64,000 nt of DNA from Chitinophaga sp. CF418. GTDB lineage: Bacteria; Bacteroidota; Bacteroidia; Chitinophagales; Chitinophagaceae. The position numbers and the translations under genes are program-made. Below the pieces are notes generated by a model. That model saw only the letters and a list, made by a program, of their open reading frames with translations. It did not search any database and was not told the origin of the DNA. Each line of letters opens with the position of its first letter. The first letter of the stretch is position 1. The stretch covers positions 1 to 64,000 of the forward strand of contig NZ_FRCN01000012.1 in assembly GCF_900142925.1 (NCBI RefSeq). Direction: 5' to 3'. Of the stretch, positions 17,518 through 26,977 are shown piece after piece.

Positions 17518-20502
17518 ATGAAAAGTAATTTGACGTTATGGAAAAAACTGGCCCTTTGCCTGATTTTCAGCAGTTATGCCATGGCCCTCTATGCCCAACA
17601 ACCCGTCACCGGAAGGGTAACCGCCGGCGACACCTCCTTGCCGGGCGTTGTGGTGTACATAAAAGGCAAAGGCGTGAACACGCAGACCGACAATGACGGT
17701 CGGTACTCCATCAATGCTCCCGCCGGGGCAACCCTTACCTTCAGCCTGATGGGTTATACCAGTAAAGAAGTGCCCGTAAACAACCGTGGCACCATCAATG
17801 TGCAACTCGAATCCTCTACCCAGGGACTGGGAGAAGTGGTAGTTGTAGGTTATGGCACCCAGAAAAGGAAAGACCTCACTGGTGCTATCGCTTCGTTAAA
17901 TGCAACCGCTTATAAGGATCAGCCGGTATTGAACGCTTCCTCCGCCCTGCAGGGCAGGGTGGCAGGGGTTTCTGTGGCCAACAGCTCCGGAGCACCGGGT
18001 GGTGCGGTTAAGATCCGCATCAGGGGTGCTAACTCCATCAATGCCAGCAACGACCCGCTGTACGTAATCGACGGGGTAGCGTTGAGTAGCATCAGCATCC
18101 AGGACATCAATGTGAACGACATTGCTTCCATGGAAGTACTGAAAGACGCCTCTGCTACTGCTATCTACGGTTCCCGCGGCGCCAACGGGGTGATCATCAT
18201 CACTACCAAAAGCGGCAAGTCTGGCGACATGCATCTTGAATACAACGGCTTCCTGAGCAGCAATACCCCCATGAAGAAGTATAAGCTGCTGGATGCACAG
18301 GGATATGCAACACTGGCCAATCATATCGCAGGCACGAATGTCTTCGCTGATCCGGCCTCCTATGCAGGAAAAGGCACCGATTGGCAGGATATGGTCTTCC
18401 ATAACGGTACAACACAGAACCACCAGCTGTCGGTTTCAGGTGGTACGGAAAAATCGCGCTACTATATCTCCGGATATTATGTGAACCAGTCCGGCCTCCT
18501 GCTGAACACCAGCCAGGAGAAGTTCGCACTGCGCGCCAACCTGGACAGCAAATTGAGCAAAAAAGTGAGCATAGGTGTAGGCATCTTCGCCGGACATTCC
18601 AACTCTCATAATAATGGCGACATTGGGGGCAAAGGTAATCCGGTAATGTCGGCCCTCGCATGGGCGCCTACTGAGCCGGTATATGATTCCGGTACCCAGT
18701 ACAACCGTTTCGCCATCTCCCCTATCTGGTCCAACCCTTATATGACCATCAAGGAAAGGAAGAATGACAACTCCGCCAACTCAGTAGTGCTCAACGGACG
18801 ACTGAAATACGATATTACAGACTGGCTATCCCTGAACGTGAACGTGGGTCTGGATGCAAATATCTCCCGGACCGCCTATCTGAACAACGACTGGGTAAGC
18901 CCCGGCAATCCCGGCTCCGGCCAGAGTTCCCTGGAGAACTATACCATCCAGAACAGTAACTCGCTCACCTTCCACAAGAAGTTCAACGAGAAACATGACT
19001 TTACCGTGATGGGCATCGTGGAGGAAACTTCCAGCAAGTTCAATTCCTTTTCAGCGTCAGGTTCCGGTCTGACTTCCACTTCCAATGGATACAACAACCT
19101 GGGGCTGAATACCTCACAGGGCATTTCTTCCGCTTACACCAACTGGGCATTGCTCTCCTATGTAGGCAGGGCCTCCTATACCTTTAACGATAAATATCTC
19201 ATTACCGCTACCTACCGTGCTGACGGTTCTTCCAAGTTCCAGAGTACGGCCAATAAATGGGGGTATTTTCCTTCCGTTGGTATTGGCTGGCGACTGTCTG
19301 AAGAGTCTTTCATCAAAGACCTGGGCATTTTCTCTAACCTGAAACTGCGTGGCAGCTGGGGTATTACTGGTAACCAGTCCATTAACCCCTATAGTAGCCT
19401 GGGCCTGCTCAGCGGCGTACAATATTCCTACGGCGGTACTACCCTTTACCAGGGTTATCTGCTGGGTAGCCCCAGCAATCCCGACCTTAAATGGGAAACC
19501 ACCAAACAAACTGATATAGGTCTGGATGTAGGCTTACTTGGCGGAAGAGTGAACGTTACTGCCGACTACTATAACAAGCGCACAAAAGACCTGCTGCTGC
19601 AGGTGCCTATTGCCAGCTACGATGGCGGTGGAACCATGTATAAAAACGTGGGTGCGGTGAATAACAAAGGCTTTGAATTCTTTGTAGACATTGCCGCTGT
19701 TCAAACGCATGATTTCTCCTGGACAGCCACTATCAATGCATCCACTTACAAAAACAGAGTAGTGAGCCTGGGTAAAGACTCTATCCTTTACCGTCCCGTT
19801 ATCGGTGGAGGGCTTATCAATACCAATATACAGGTAGTTAAAACCGGGCAGGCACTGGGTTCCTTCTACCTGATACCCTGGCAGGGCGTTTATACTTCCG
19901 ACGACAACACACTGGGATATAAGGCCGGCGATAACCATTACAGGGACGTAAGTGGAAACAAATCCATCGGTTACGAAGACCGCGTAATTGCAGGTAGCGC
20001 CCTTCCGAAATTCCTGTGGGGCTTCAACAACAACTTCCATTACAAACAGTTTGAACTGAATGTATTTGTACAGGCATCACACGGCAACAAGATCTTCAAT
20101 GCTACCTATGCAGGTATCGCAGCGCCTACCAGCGATGTGAAATATCCTACACTGGCAGAATCTGCCAACTACGCCAGCAGTAAGAATCCCGACGCCGAGT
20201 GGGCCGACCCTGCGAGCAAAACAAACCGCAGCTATGTCGAGTCTACGCAGTACCTGCAAAACGGCAGTTATGTACGACTGAAGAACGTAAGCCTGTCTTA
20301 CGCCCTGTTGAAGAAGACCACCCGCTTTGCTGACATACGGTTTACGCTGAGCGCGCAAAACCTGTACACCATCACCAAATATAAAGGGTATGATCCGGAA
20401 GCCACCTCTACTTCGGCTACCAGCGATGCTGATGCCGGTATAGACCTGGGTGCCTATCCCTCCCCTCGCACTATCACATTCGGGGTGAATATTTCTTTAT
20501 AA
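17518..20502 (+). CDS. SusC/RagA-family TonB-dependent transporter, PUL 1
   Basis: This is a 994-residue outer-membrane glycan importer. It has a signal peptide (residues 1-26), a carboxypeptidase-D-like domain (about 28-105) and the SusC-type box LGEVVVVGYGTQKRKDLTGA. The plug carries VRIRGA-like and PLYVIDGV phrases and the motif SATAIYGSRGANGVIIITTK. The long barrel ends GVNISL. It works with the SusD lipoprotein encoded next, which caps the barrel and binds the sugar. The start at 17518 gives a proper leader. It lies 123 nt after the HTCS gene, long enough for its own promoter. Confidence 0.96.
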   Translation: MKSNLTLWKKLALCLIFSSYAMALYAQQPVTGRVTAGDTSLPGVVVYIKGKGVNTQTDNDGRYSINAPAGATLTFSLMGYTSKEVPVNNRGTINVQLESSTQGLGEVVVVGYGTQKRKDLTGAIASLNATAYKDQPVLNASSALQGRVAGVSVANSSGAPGGAVKIRIRGANSINASNDPLYVIDGVALSSISIQDINVNDIASMEVLKDASATAIYGSRGANGVIIITTKSGKSGDMHLEYNGFLSSNTPMKKYKLLDAQGYATLANHIAGTNVFADPASYAGKGTDWQDMVFHNGTTQNHQLSVSGGTEKSRYYISGYYVNQSGLLLNTSQEKFALRANLDSKLSKKVSIGVGIFAGHSNSHNNGDIGGKGNPVMSALAWAPTEPVYDSGTQYNRFAISPIWSNPYMTIKERKNDNSANSVVLNGRLKYDITDWLSLNVNVGLDANISRTAYLNNDWVSPGNPGSGQSSLENYTIQNSNSLTFHKKFNEKHDFTVMGIVEETSSKFNSFSASGSGLTSTSNGYNNLGLNTSQGISSAYTNWALLSYVGRASYTFNDKYLITATYRADGSSKFQSTANKWGYFPSVGIGWRLSEESFIKDLGIFSNLKLRGSWGITGNQSINPYSSLGLLSGVQYSYGGTTLYQGYLLGSPSNPDLKWETTKQTDIGLDVGLLGGRVNVTADYYNKRTKDLLLQVPIASYDGGGTMYKNVGAVNNKGFEFFVDIAAVQTHDFSWTATINASTYKNRVVSLGKDSILYRPVIGGGLINTNIQVVKTGQALGSFYLIPWQGVYTSDDNTLGYKAGDNHYRDVSGNKSIGYEDRVIAGSALPKFLWGFNNNFHYKQFELNVFVQASHGNKIFNATYAGIAAPTSDVKYPTLAESANYASSKNPDAEWADPASKTNRSYVESTQYLQNGSYVRLKNVSLSYALLKKTTRFADIRFTLSAQNLYTITKYKGYDPEATSTSATSDADAGIDLGAYPSPRTITFGVNISL

Positions 20503-20526
20503 GTGATCACATTAAACACGTACAAA

Positions 20527-22038
20527 ATGAAACTACATAAAATCGCTCCGCTGCTGCTTTTGCTCTTTACCTCCTGCAGTAAGGATTTCCTGAAGGAAGA
20601 CCCCAGAAGCAACCTGACACCGGATAATTTCTATAAAACTGCCGATGACCTGAATATGGCCACCATCGGGCTGTATACACAAATGAACGGCGCATTCAAC
20701 CAGTCGGCAGGCTTTTCCACGCTCTGGGGTGGTGATGATATCACCGTAGCCCGCGCCGGTAACAAGATCTCTTATTCTGATTTTGATACCTATCAGGCTA
20801 CCTCTTCCAACGACCGTATGACCAACTGGTGGAGCTATTTCTATTCTACCATTAAGTCCAGCAATTCACTCATCAACAACTATCAGAACGCCACCGGGGC
20901 ATCAGAAGATGCCCGGAACCAGGCCGCAGGACAAGCCTATTTTTTCCGTGCCCTGAGCTACTTCTTCCTTACCCGTACCTGGGGAGCAGTGCCACTGATC
21001 ACGGATAACAAGGTAGACTATACGCGCACGAAAGCTGAACCTACAGATATTTATACGCTGATAGTGGCAGATCTGCAAAAAGCAGAAACTATGCTGCCCG
21101 ATGGCTGGGATGGCACCAAAAGACAGAATGGTGTTGACATACCGCCTACCCGCGGTTCTGCTAAAGCGCTGCTGGCCAATGTATACCTGACCATGGCGGG
21201 CTGGCCGCTGAAACAAACAGACAAATATGCACTTGCAGCCGCCAAAGCGAAAGAAGTGATTGACGGCAAAGCCACCTGGGGCTATGACCTGGTATCCAAC
21301 TTTGCCGATCTGTGGAAGAGAACAGGAAAGTTCAACCATGAAACGGTATTCGGTTGCTACTATAATGTAAGTGTTTCCGGCTGGGCATGGGAAAACTATA
21401 ATATGCTTACACCTAACGCTTATGCTCCTGATGATGAAGGAGGTTGGGGCGACGGCTACGCAGAGATCAACTTCTACAAAAAATTCCCTGCCGGCCCGAG
21501 AAAAGACGCTACTTACCAGATGGTGTACTATATAAATAATGATCCGAACAATGCCGTTGACTGGACTAAAGTGCAGCGCAAACATCCGTACTTCTTCAAG
21601 TTCCGCGATGACGATGCCTTCAATCCGACGAACCACGTGAACAATAACTGGATAGGTAGCCATACCGTTCCCGTGATCCGCTACGCAGAAGTTTTGCTTA
21701 CATACGCCGAAGCACAGGCTATGTCAGCCGCTCCGGATGCTACTGCGTATGCCGCCATTAACCTTGTCAGGAAAAGGGCCGGACTGGGAGATCTCGTTGC
21801 CGGCCTGTCTCAAAGCGCCTTCCGGGATTCGGTGATTGCAGAACGTGGCTGGGAGTTTGCCGGTGTTGAACCCGCCGCCCGCTGGTATGACCTGATCCGT
21901 ACAGAAACAGTAAAGAAGGCTAATTCAGACAGGGATGCATCAGAAGAAGCACTAAAGAACATTCCTGACGATGCTACTCATACTTTCTACTGGGCGCCAA
22001 TACCTATCGGCGATCAGCAACTAAACTCAAACCTCTGA
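20527..22038 (+). CDS. SusD/RagB-family glycan-binding lipoprotein, PUL 1
   Basis: This 503-residue surface lipoprotein has a leader MKLHKIAPLLLLLFTSC with the lipidated Cys17, followed by SKD, a surface-export-type sequence. N-terminal and C-terminal SusD halves are present (YKTADDLNMATIGLYTQMNG; ARNQAAGQAYFFRALSYF; VIRYAEVLLTYAEAQA; LIRTET; FYWAPIP). An in-frame GTG at 20503 would place eight residues before this leader and is less likely; the ATG at 20527 gives a clean lipobox. It partners with the SusC at 17518-20502, whose stop lies 24 nt upstream. Confidence 0.95.
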   Translation: MKLHKIAPLLLLLFTSCSKDFLKEDPRSNLTPDNFYKTADDLNMATIGLYTQMNGAFNQSAGFSTLWGGDDITVARAGNKISYSDFDTYQATSSNDRMTNWWSYFYSTIKSSNSLINNYQNATGASEDARNQAAGQAYFFRALSYFFLTRTWGAVPLITDNKVDYTRTKAEPTDIYTLIVADLQKAETMLPDGWDGTKRQNGVDIPPTRGSAKALLANVYLTMAGWPLKQTDKYALAAAKAKEVIDGKATWGYDLVSNFADLWKRTGKFNHETVFGCYYNVSVSGWAWENYNMLTPNAYAPDDEGGWGDGYAEINFYKKFPAGPRKDATYQMVYYINNDPNNAVDWTKVQRKHPYFFKFRDDDAFNPTNHVNNNWIGSHTVPVIRYAEVLLTYAEAQAMSAAPDATAYAAINLVRKRAGLGDLVAGLSQSAFRDSVIAERGWEFAGVEPAARWYDLIRTETVKKANSDRDASEEALKNIPDDATHTFYWAPIPIGDQQLNSNL

Positions 22039-22042
22039 GCGT

Positions 22043-23074
22043 ATGAAAATAATTAAGGCCCTATGGTTATTGATGCTGGTAATACCGGCATCAATGACAG
22101 GCTTTGCCCAGCAGCAAACAAGTATTATTCCTGGTGCAGTATGGACAGATACAGATGGCAACCCGATAAATGCACACGGCGGAGGCATGTTGTATTACGC
22201 AGGTACCTGGTACTGGTATGGTGAAATAAAGAAAGGTGATACGTGGAGAGTACCCGGCTCCAATTGGGAAAATAACCGGGTCAATGCCGGCGGCGTATCC
22301 TGCTACTCCTCAAAAGATCTACAGCATTGGAAATATGAGAGTGTCGCGCTCGCGCCTGACAAAACTGATAGCACATCCGACCTACACATCAGCAAGGTAA
22401 TTGAAAGACCGAAGGTGATCTATAACAAAAAGACAGGCAAATTCATAATGTGGATGCATATCGATTCTCAGGATTACAGCTACGCCCGTTCGGGCGTGGC
22501 TGTAGGCGACCGGCCCGAAGGCCCTTTCCACTACATCGGTAGCGTAAGGCCCAACGGCAATATGGCCAGGGACATGACCATTTTCCAGGACGATGACGGC
22601 AAGGCATATCACTTTTATTCTTCAGAAGAGAACCAGACCATGCACATCTGTGAACTGGCAGACGACTATCTTTCACATACCACAAACGATCATCGCATAC
22701 TGGTGCAGCGTGCCAGGGAAGCACCGGCTGTATGTAAATACAACAACCGCTTTTACCTGTTCACATCAGGCTGTACCGGCTGGTCGCCCAATGCGGCATC
22801 CTATGCTACCGCCGATAGTATTATGGGCACCTGGACGGAACACGACAATCCATGCCAGGGCACAGATGCGGATAGTACTTTTCATGCACAGAGCACCTTT
22901 GTACTGCCTGTAAACGGGCAAACGAATGCTTTTATCTTTATGGCAGACAGGTGGAATAAAAATGATCTGGAAACATCGCGTTATATATGGCTGCCACTGG
23001 TATTTAATCCGGAAGGCATGCCACGCGTGCAATGGGAGGATCAGTGGAAATTGAGTGGATTAACAAGTAATTGA
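22043..23074 (+). CDS. Family 43 glycoside hydrolase, PUL 1
   Basis: This is a 343-residue exported five-bladed beta-propeller enzyme. It has a signal peptide (residues 1-23, ending GFAQ). The GH43 acidic triad is visible in context: an Asp-containing first blade (TDTDGNPINAHGGG), the Asp of NMARDMTIFQDDDGKAY and the Glu of REAPAVCKYN. Related propellers release arabinose, xylose or galactose from plant side chains; the phrase YWYGEIKKG resembles subfamilies acting on galactan, but the exact sugar is not shown by sequence alone. It starts 4 nt after the SusD stop, so it belongs to the same operon. It is the only enzyme in this PUL. Confidence 0.9.
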   Translation: MKIIKALWLLMLVIPASMTGFAQQQTSIIPGAVWTDTDGNPINAHGGGMLYYAGTWYWYGEIKKGDTWRVPGSNWENNRVNAGGVSCYSSKDLQHWKYESVALAPDKTDSTSDLHISKVIERPKVIYNKKTGKFIMWMHIDSQDYSYARSGVAVGDRPEGPFHYIGSVRPNGNMARDMTIFQDDDGKAYHFYSSEENQTMHICELADDYLSHTTNDHRILVQRAREAPAVCKYNNRFYLFTSGCTGWSPNAASYATADSIMGTWTEHDNPCQGTDADSTFHAQSTFVLPVNGQTNAFIFMADRWNKNDLETSRYIWLPLVFNPEGMPRVQWEDQWKLSGLTSN

Positions 23075-23091
23075 TTGATAGTACAGCGCGG

Positions 23092-23130
23092 GGGTTACTT
23101 ATCTTTCAGGAGTAAGTAGCCCTCATTTTT
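23092..23130 (+). terminator. Terminator of the PUL 1 operon
   Basis: A 10-bp stem GGGTTACTTA / TAAGTAGCCC (one G-U pair) with an 11-nt loop is followed by TCATTTTTATTT, 17 nt after the GH43 stop. Confidence 0.8.
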
Positions 23131-23192
23131 ATTTCGCTGCGGAAAGAATCTTCGGTTTTTTCGTATTTTAGCCATCTCTATAAATCCCTGCC

Positions 23193-23735
23193 ATGACTAC
23201 CGGTGAAATAATCGAAATTCCTTCCAGCAAAAAGAAGTTAATCAAAACATTGATCGGCGGCATTTTCCTCTTTGCCGGATCCATCTGGATGTTGGTCTCT
23301 GATCATGTAAGCACGAACTTCCTACTCAGGCTACCATACGTTAAGAATAGCATTGCTATTGCCGGCATTGTCTTCTTTGGAGGAGCCTTCTTCGTCATGG
23401 TTAAAAAAATAAGCAGCAAAAAACCGGGTTTGATCATCAGTGATGAAGGTATCACTTACGGCGTCGCTACCGCTAATCCCTGGCTTGTTCCATGGAGTGA
23501 TATAGAGGAAGTGGTGAGTACTGTCGTCATGAGACAGGAATTCCTGACCTTGATAGTCAGGAATCCGGAAGAATATATTGCCCGTCAGTCTAATTTTCTG
23601 CTCCGCAAAACGATGCAACTGAACTTCAAAAGTTATGGGTCTCCTATACAGATCCCTATTAATCATCTCAAAGTCAGTCCGGCTGAAGTAAAAAGCATGA
23701 TCGCAACGAAGATGATCGGACGTCAGTCTGTTTAA
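23193..23735 (+). CDS. STM3941-family membrane protein
   Basis: This 180-residue protein has two hydrophobic helices (about residues 19-38 and 50-70). A PH-like beta domain follows: GLIISDEGITYG, PWSDIEEVV, FLTLIVRNPEEYI, INHLKVSPAEV. This is the STM3941 layout, a family found beside stress or envelope genes and without a known reaction. The soluble part should face the cytosol. It is not part of PUL 1, since a terminator lies between them. It converges on the YdeI-type gene, with 3 nt between stops. Confidence 0.8.
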   Translation: MTTGEIIEIPSSKKKLIKTLIGGIFLFAGSIWMLVSDHVSTNFLLRLPYVKNSIAIAGIVFFGGAFFVMVKKISSKKPGLIISDEGITYGVATANPWLVPWSDIEEVVSTVVMRQEFLTLIVRNPEEYIARQSNFLLRKTMQLNFKSYGSPIQIPINHLKVSPAEVKSMIATKMIGRQSV

Positions 23736-23738
23736 CCA

Positions 23739-24314
23739 TTAGTCCATCAGTCCTTTCCCATCCAGAATCTGCGGCATACATTTCTCAACCCTTGACACAC
23801 GGGTCTTGGATTGTTTAGGTGCAGAAAAATGAAGCAGGTAAGCTCTTTGCCGTCCAGGCGTCAAAGCTTCAAAAGCAGTCTTTAATGCCGGATGGGTATC
23901 TAATTTCTGTTGGAATTCTTCCGCAACCGGGAACTCTGTCGTCTTTTTATAATTCACTTTCAAACCGGCTCTTTCCACTTCAATAGCCTCATAGATATAA
24001 GATTTCAGAACAGCCGCTATTCCTGTTACTTCTTTGACATTGGTGAACCTGATCTGGCGTGTTGCCTGTGTGTTTTCCGATTGCTGGATCAAAACACCTT
24101 CAGGGTCATTTAATAAAGCGCCCTTGAAAAACAGGATCGCACAGTATTCTTTAAATGTATGTATCAGGACTATATTATTCCCCTCAAATGTATAACAGGG
24201 CGTTCCCCACTTCAATTCCTCCGTCAGCTGACAACCAAGAATGATCGTTCTCAATTTCTCCAGTTCCTTTTCCCATTGGGACTTGCTGATATATGCGTCA
24301 ACTTTGGAATTCAT
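23739..24314 (-). CDS. YdeI/OmdA-family protein with DUF1801 domain
   Basis: This 191-residue cytosolic protein has a DUF1801 domain (about residues 15-115; LTEELKWGTPCYTFEGNNIV, CAILFFKGALLNDPEG) and a C-terminal bacteriocin-protection-like OmdA segment (about 130-190; FQQKLDTHPALKTAFEALTPGRQRAYLLHFS, given here only as a block of family residues around TPGRQRAYLLH). The family is linked to resistance to cationic peptides and to low-iron growth, but the mechanism is unknown. The gene is single and its stop nearly abuts that of the STM3941-type gene. Confidence 0.85.
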   Translation of the reverse strand: MNSKVDAYISKSQWEKELEKLRTIILGCQLTEELKWGTPCYTFEGNNIVLIHTFKEYCAILFFKGALLNDPEGVLIQQSENTQATRQIRFTNVKEVTGIAAVLKSYIYEAIEVERAGLKVNYKKTTEFPVAEEFQQKLDTHPALKTAFEALTPGRQRAYLLHFSAPKQSKTRVSRVEKCMPQILDGKGLMD

Positions 24315-24519
24315 GCTGCTGAATTATTTGTTAAGTAAAATGGTGTTACAAATATATATGTAGTTATTTAACTACAAAAATATTCATAGGCTACTAGCCA
24401 CTGCCTGTGGTCAATAAAAGGGACTTAGCAATAATGGATTACCAGAGTAGAAATATTTATGTTTATACTTCAGATTATTATTTGACAATTATTTATATTA
24501 CATCTGTAAATAACACGGC

Positions 24520-24744
24520 ATGAAAAGACAATCATATCTCATTACAGCATTGCTTCTTTCCTTCATATCATTAAACGCCACACAATTCACAAAAGTGTAT
24601 ATCTGCAAGTCCCCAACCAGTTATTCCTACCATAAAGGATATTGCGAAGGATTGAAGCGATGTACACACAATATCGACTCTGTCACCGTACAGGAGGCGA
24701 AGACCATGGGGAAAGATCATCCCTGCGGGTATTGCTACCGCTGA
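24520..24744 (+). CDS. Small cysteine-containing exported protein
   Basis: This 74-residue product has a signal peptide (residues 1-20, ending LNA) and a mature part with VYICKSPTSYSYHK, CEGLKRCTHNI, VTVQEAKTMG and CGYCYR. The pattern YICxS...YHxxxxCxGLxxCxH...VxxxEAxxxGxxxCG is a recurring short Bacteroidota family that resembles the zinc-ribbon-like tail found on some nucleases. No function is assigned. The conserved Cys and His residues make metal binding plausible. Confidence 0.75.
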   Translation: MKRQSYLITALLLSFISLNATQFTKVYICKSPTSYSYHKGYCEGLKRCTHNIDSVTVQEAKTMGKDHPCGYCYR

Positions 24745-24907
24745 CTCGTTATTATTTTAACCCCCTTCTTGCTTTAAAATGAGTACAAACACCACACACT
24801 AGTGCCTGAACGCAGAATGCCGAAACCTTACAATCAGCAGAAAGCGTAATGGTATTTCGGCGCGCATCTCTACCAGGCAAGACAGAATCTATTCCCGGCA
24901 CTACAGA

Positions 24908-24976
24908 ATGACGATCAAAATGTTATTGATCTGTTTACTTGTACTACTAAATATCAGTGTGGCAACTACTAACTAA
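24908..24976 (+). other. Orphan 22-residue signal-peptide-like reading frame in a gene-poor gap
   Basis: In the otherwise empty stretch 24745-25040, an ATG at 24908 opens MTIKMLLICLLVLLNISVAT and stops two codons later. It looks like a signal peptide with nothing behind it, as left by decay of an exported protein gene. Nothing else is recognisable in the gap. Confidence 0.3.
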
Positions 24977-25040
24977 CAGAATGGATGAGAAACTTTAAGA
25001 TTCCTGATAAACATGAGACAACAATTGTAATATCGACCGA

Positions 25041-25769
25041 CTAGTCTAAAAACTGAGGGGGTACATGATTCAGTACCGCAACCATTGCCCGGCATAGCAT
25101 GGTAAAGGAAGCTTTTCTTGACAAATGCATTTTTAATTCCATCTCGTATTGATGTTTTAAAACCGGGTTACTGCTCGCCAGCCATTTAATGAGTAGGTCC
25201 AGGATATGCATATATTTCTTTCTGATTTCGAACCGGAGCCCAGCAGTTGCGTGAACTGTTTCATCATTGTGACCATTATGAAGCTTATTCAGCAGATCAC
25301 AGGTATTAACGGCTTTCACATTAGTGGTATCCCGTGGCGTGAACTGAGGATTATCTCCCATAGTATCAAGACTGTATAAGATTTCTGTCTCCACATCATC
25401 TGCAGCATCACAGGGATCGAGATACCCTCCCGCGGGTGTTGTTCGCGGTTTCATCTTATTTGCTCTATGCTCAGCAGGATAAAGATTGGTCCACTCATAC
25501 CTTTTTGCAGGGTCTACGGACTGTGAAACAAAATGTTCTATATCCATACACCATGAATTGGGGAACTTCTGTTCTGTCAGGTAACATTTCGAATGAAAGC
25601 ATCTGTCAAATGCCTGTAATAAGTCTGAACTTCGATAGCTTCCAGGTTCGGTTGGTCTACTTGCTACTGTGGGATTAGCAATATGTGCCTGAATTTCTGC
25701 AATGTATTGTCGTATTTCTGGAGTATTTAACGCGGTAGGTATAGCTGCTTCCCGCTGGACATTGATCAT
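25041..25769 (-). CDS. HNH-type nuclease of a Septu-like defence pair (PtuB-like)
   Basis: This 242-residue protein is of the TIGR02646/PtuB type. Its HNH core (about residues 58-108) reads KCYLTEQKF, then MDIEHFVSQ and YEWTNLYPAEHRANKMKP: the IEHF histidine, the WTNL asparagine and the AEHRANK segment match the family plan. The zinc-binding Cys pairs of many relatives are only partly kept (CYLT in place of CxYC). Helices follow (about 150-242). It overlaps the ATPase gene by 4 nt (ATGA), so they are translated together. In Septu systems PtuA binds nucleotide and PtuB cleaves DNA during phage infection. Its role here is inferred from this pairing. Confidence 0.8.
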   Translation of the reverse strand: MINVQREAAIPTALNTPEIRQYIAEIQAHIANPTVASRPTEPGSYRSSDLLQAFDRCFHSKCYLTEQKFPNSWCMDIEHFVSQSVDPAKRYEWTNLYPAEHRANKMKPRTTPAGGYLDPCDAADDVETEILYSLDTMGDNPQFTPRDTTNVKAVNTCDLLNKLHNGHNDETVHATAGLRFEIRKKYMHILDLLIKWLASSNPVLKHQYEMELKMHLSRKASFTMLCRAMVAVLNHVPPQFLD

Positions 25770-26977
25770 ATTAATCCCTGTTTGCTTTCTATTGCTATTA
25801 TTTGATTTTCTATTTCAAATTTCAATGATGGCGTCATGTACTTTTCATTAGCCATAATTATTTCGCGGAGCTTCTCAGGATTGCGTTCATTAACTGCATT
25901 ATTTACCTCCTGTATAATAGCATCCGCAACCGGTGAAAACTCATTTTCCAATCCAAAATGTTTGATCATTAGTTCAGAATAACTGCTTCCTGCCTGCCAT
26001 CCGGCCACTTCTGTCTTGCTGGTCAGATCATAAACAACAGCATTTTTAATGCTTGAAATAACGGCAGGCGAATGTGTTGCTACGATAAACTGGATCTTCG
26101 GAAATAGTTCTGTCAATATTGGTAGAATTTCATACTGCATGCCAATATGAAAATGCGTTTCAGGTTCGTCTATGAGTGCTATTCCAGGCGGATCAAAACT
26201 ATAGTCGCCTTTTTCCTTTCTTATTAAGTCCACCCGCATTAATAAATCCATTAATATACTTATAAATGCAGAAAAACCCTCTGAAAGTTGATTAAATGTT
26301 ATGTGTCTTCCATCTCCCAACACCAACTCAAATTCAAAGCTTTCCTGAATAAACTCCAACTCCAGTTTAGCATCCTCAAATATCCTTTGTAAAATATCTC
26401 TTAGATTATTAAAAAAAAGCTGGTTTTGATCTAATCTTGTTTTATTGTTCTTCATGAGGTCAAATGCCTCATAGACCTTCTTGTTGACCAGGTATTGTTT
26501 AAACTTTGAAATGAACTTCTCAGGATCATTTTGAGTTTTTAAACTCTTAACAAACTCTTCCTCTTGTAGAACTGTATTTACTATATCTAAACTGACTTTT
26601 CTATGTGCTCTGAAATGAGAGAATATATATTCATCTATGTTTAAAAGCGCATGCGTATTATTCTCTTGAAGGAATAGTAAATTTAAAACGTTATAGGGAT
26701 TTATTACCTTATCTTCAGGCTTGTTTTCAACCACAACATAACGCCCCTGTTGCTTTAGCATACTGTTCAGATGGTGCTGCTTATGCAGTCCTGACGGAGC
26801 ATTTTGCAATGCCCCTATCTGAAAACCTATCGCATTCAATATCGTCGTCTTCCCCGTCCCATTTTTCCCCGTTAGAATAATATGCTTAAACTCCGTCAAC
26901 ATATTCGCCGGCACATCAAAATTCTGATACGTGTAACAATCATTGACATGGATCTGCTTAATATATGGGAAACTCAT
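25766..26977 (-). CDS. SMC-like AAA ATPase of a Septu-like defence pair (PtuA-like)
   Basis: This 403-residue ATPase has Walker A GKNGTGKTT (about residues 37-45), an ABC-type signature NQLSEGFSA (about 227), Walker B IALIDEPETHFH and the H-loop VATHSPAV (about 299-306). The middle is helical with short coiled coils, as in OLD/PtuA ATPases. It should bind and hydrolyse ATP to gate the partner HNH nuclease, whose gene overlaps its end by 4 nt. It differs from RecF/SMC in its small size and lack of a long coiled coil. No reverse transcriptase or retron RNA is seen nearby, so it is Septu-like rather than a retron-linked version. Confidence 0.85.
   Translation of the reverse strand: MSFPYIKQIHVNDCYTYQNFDVPANMLTEFKHIILTGKNGTGKTTILNAIGFQIGALQNAPSGLHKQHHLNSMLKQQGRYVVVENKPEDKVINPYNVLNLLFLQENNTHALLNIDEYIFSHFRAHRKVSLDIVNTVLQEEEFVKSLKTQNDPEKFISKFKQYLVNKKVYEAFDLMKNNKTRLDQNQLFFNNLRDILQRIFEDAKLELEFIQESFEFELVLGDGRHITFNQLSEGFSAFISILMDLLMRVDLIRKEKGDYSFDPPGIALIDEPETHFHIGMQYEILPILTELFPKIQFIVATHSPAVISSIKNAVVYDLTSKTEVAGWQAGSSYSELMIKHFGLENEFSPVADAIIQEVNNAVNERNPEKLREIIMANEKYMTPSLKFEIENQIIAIESKQGLI

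Noticed and set aside
20503..20529. GTG start for the PUL 1 SusD
   Set aside because: It would put eight residues before an otherwise textbook lipoprotein leader; the ATG at 20527 fits better.
25041..26977. Retron-linked ATPase/HNH effector pair
   Set aside because: The ATPase and HNH types would fit, but no reverse transcriptase or msr/msd-like RNA is present, so a Septu-like pair is the simpler reading.
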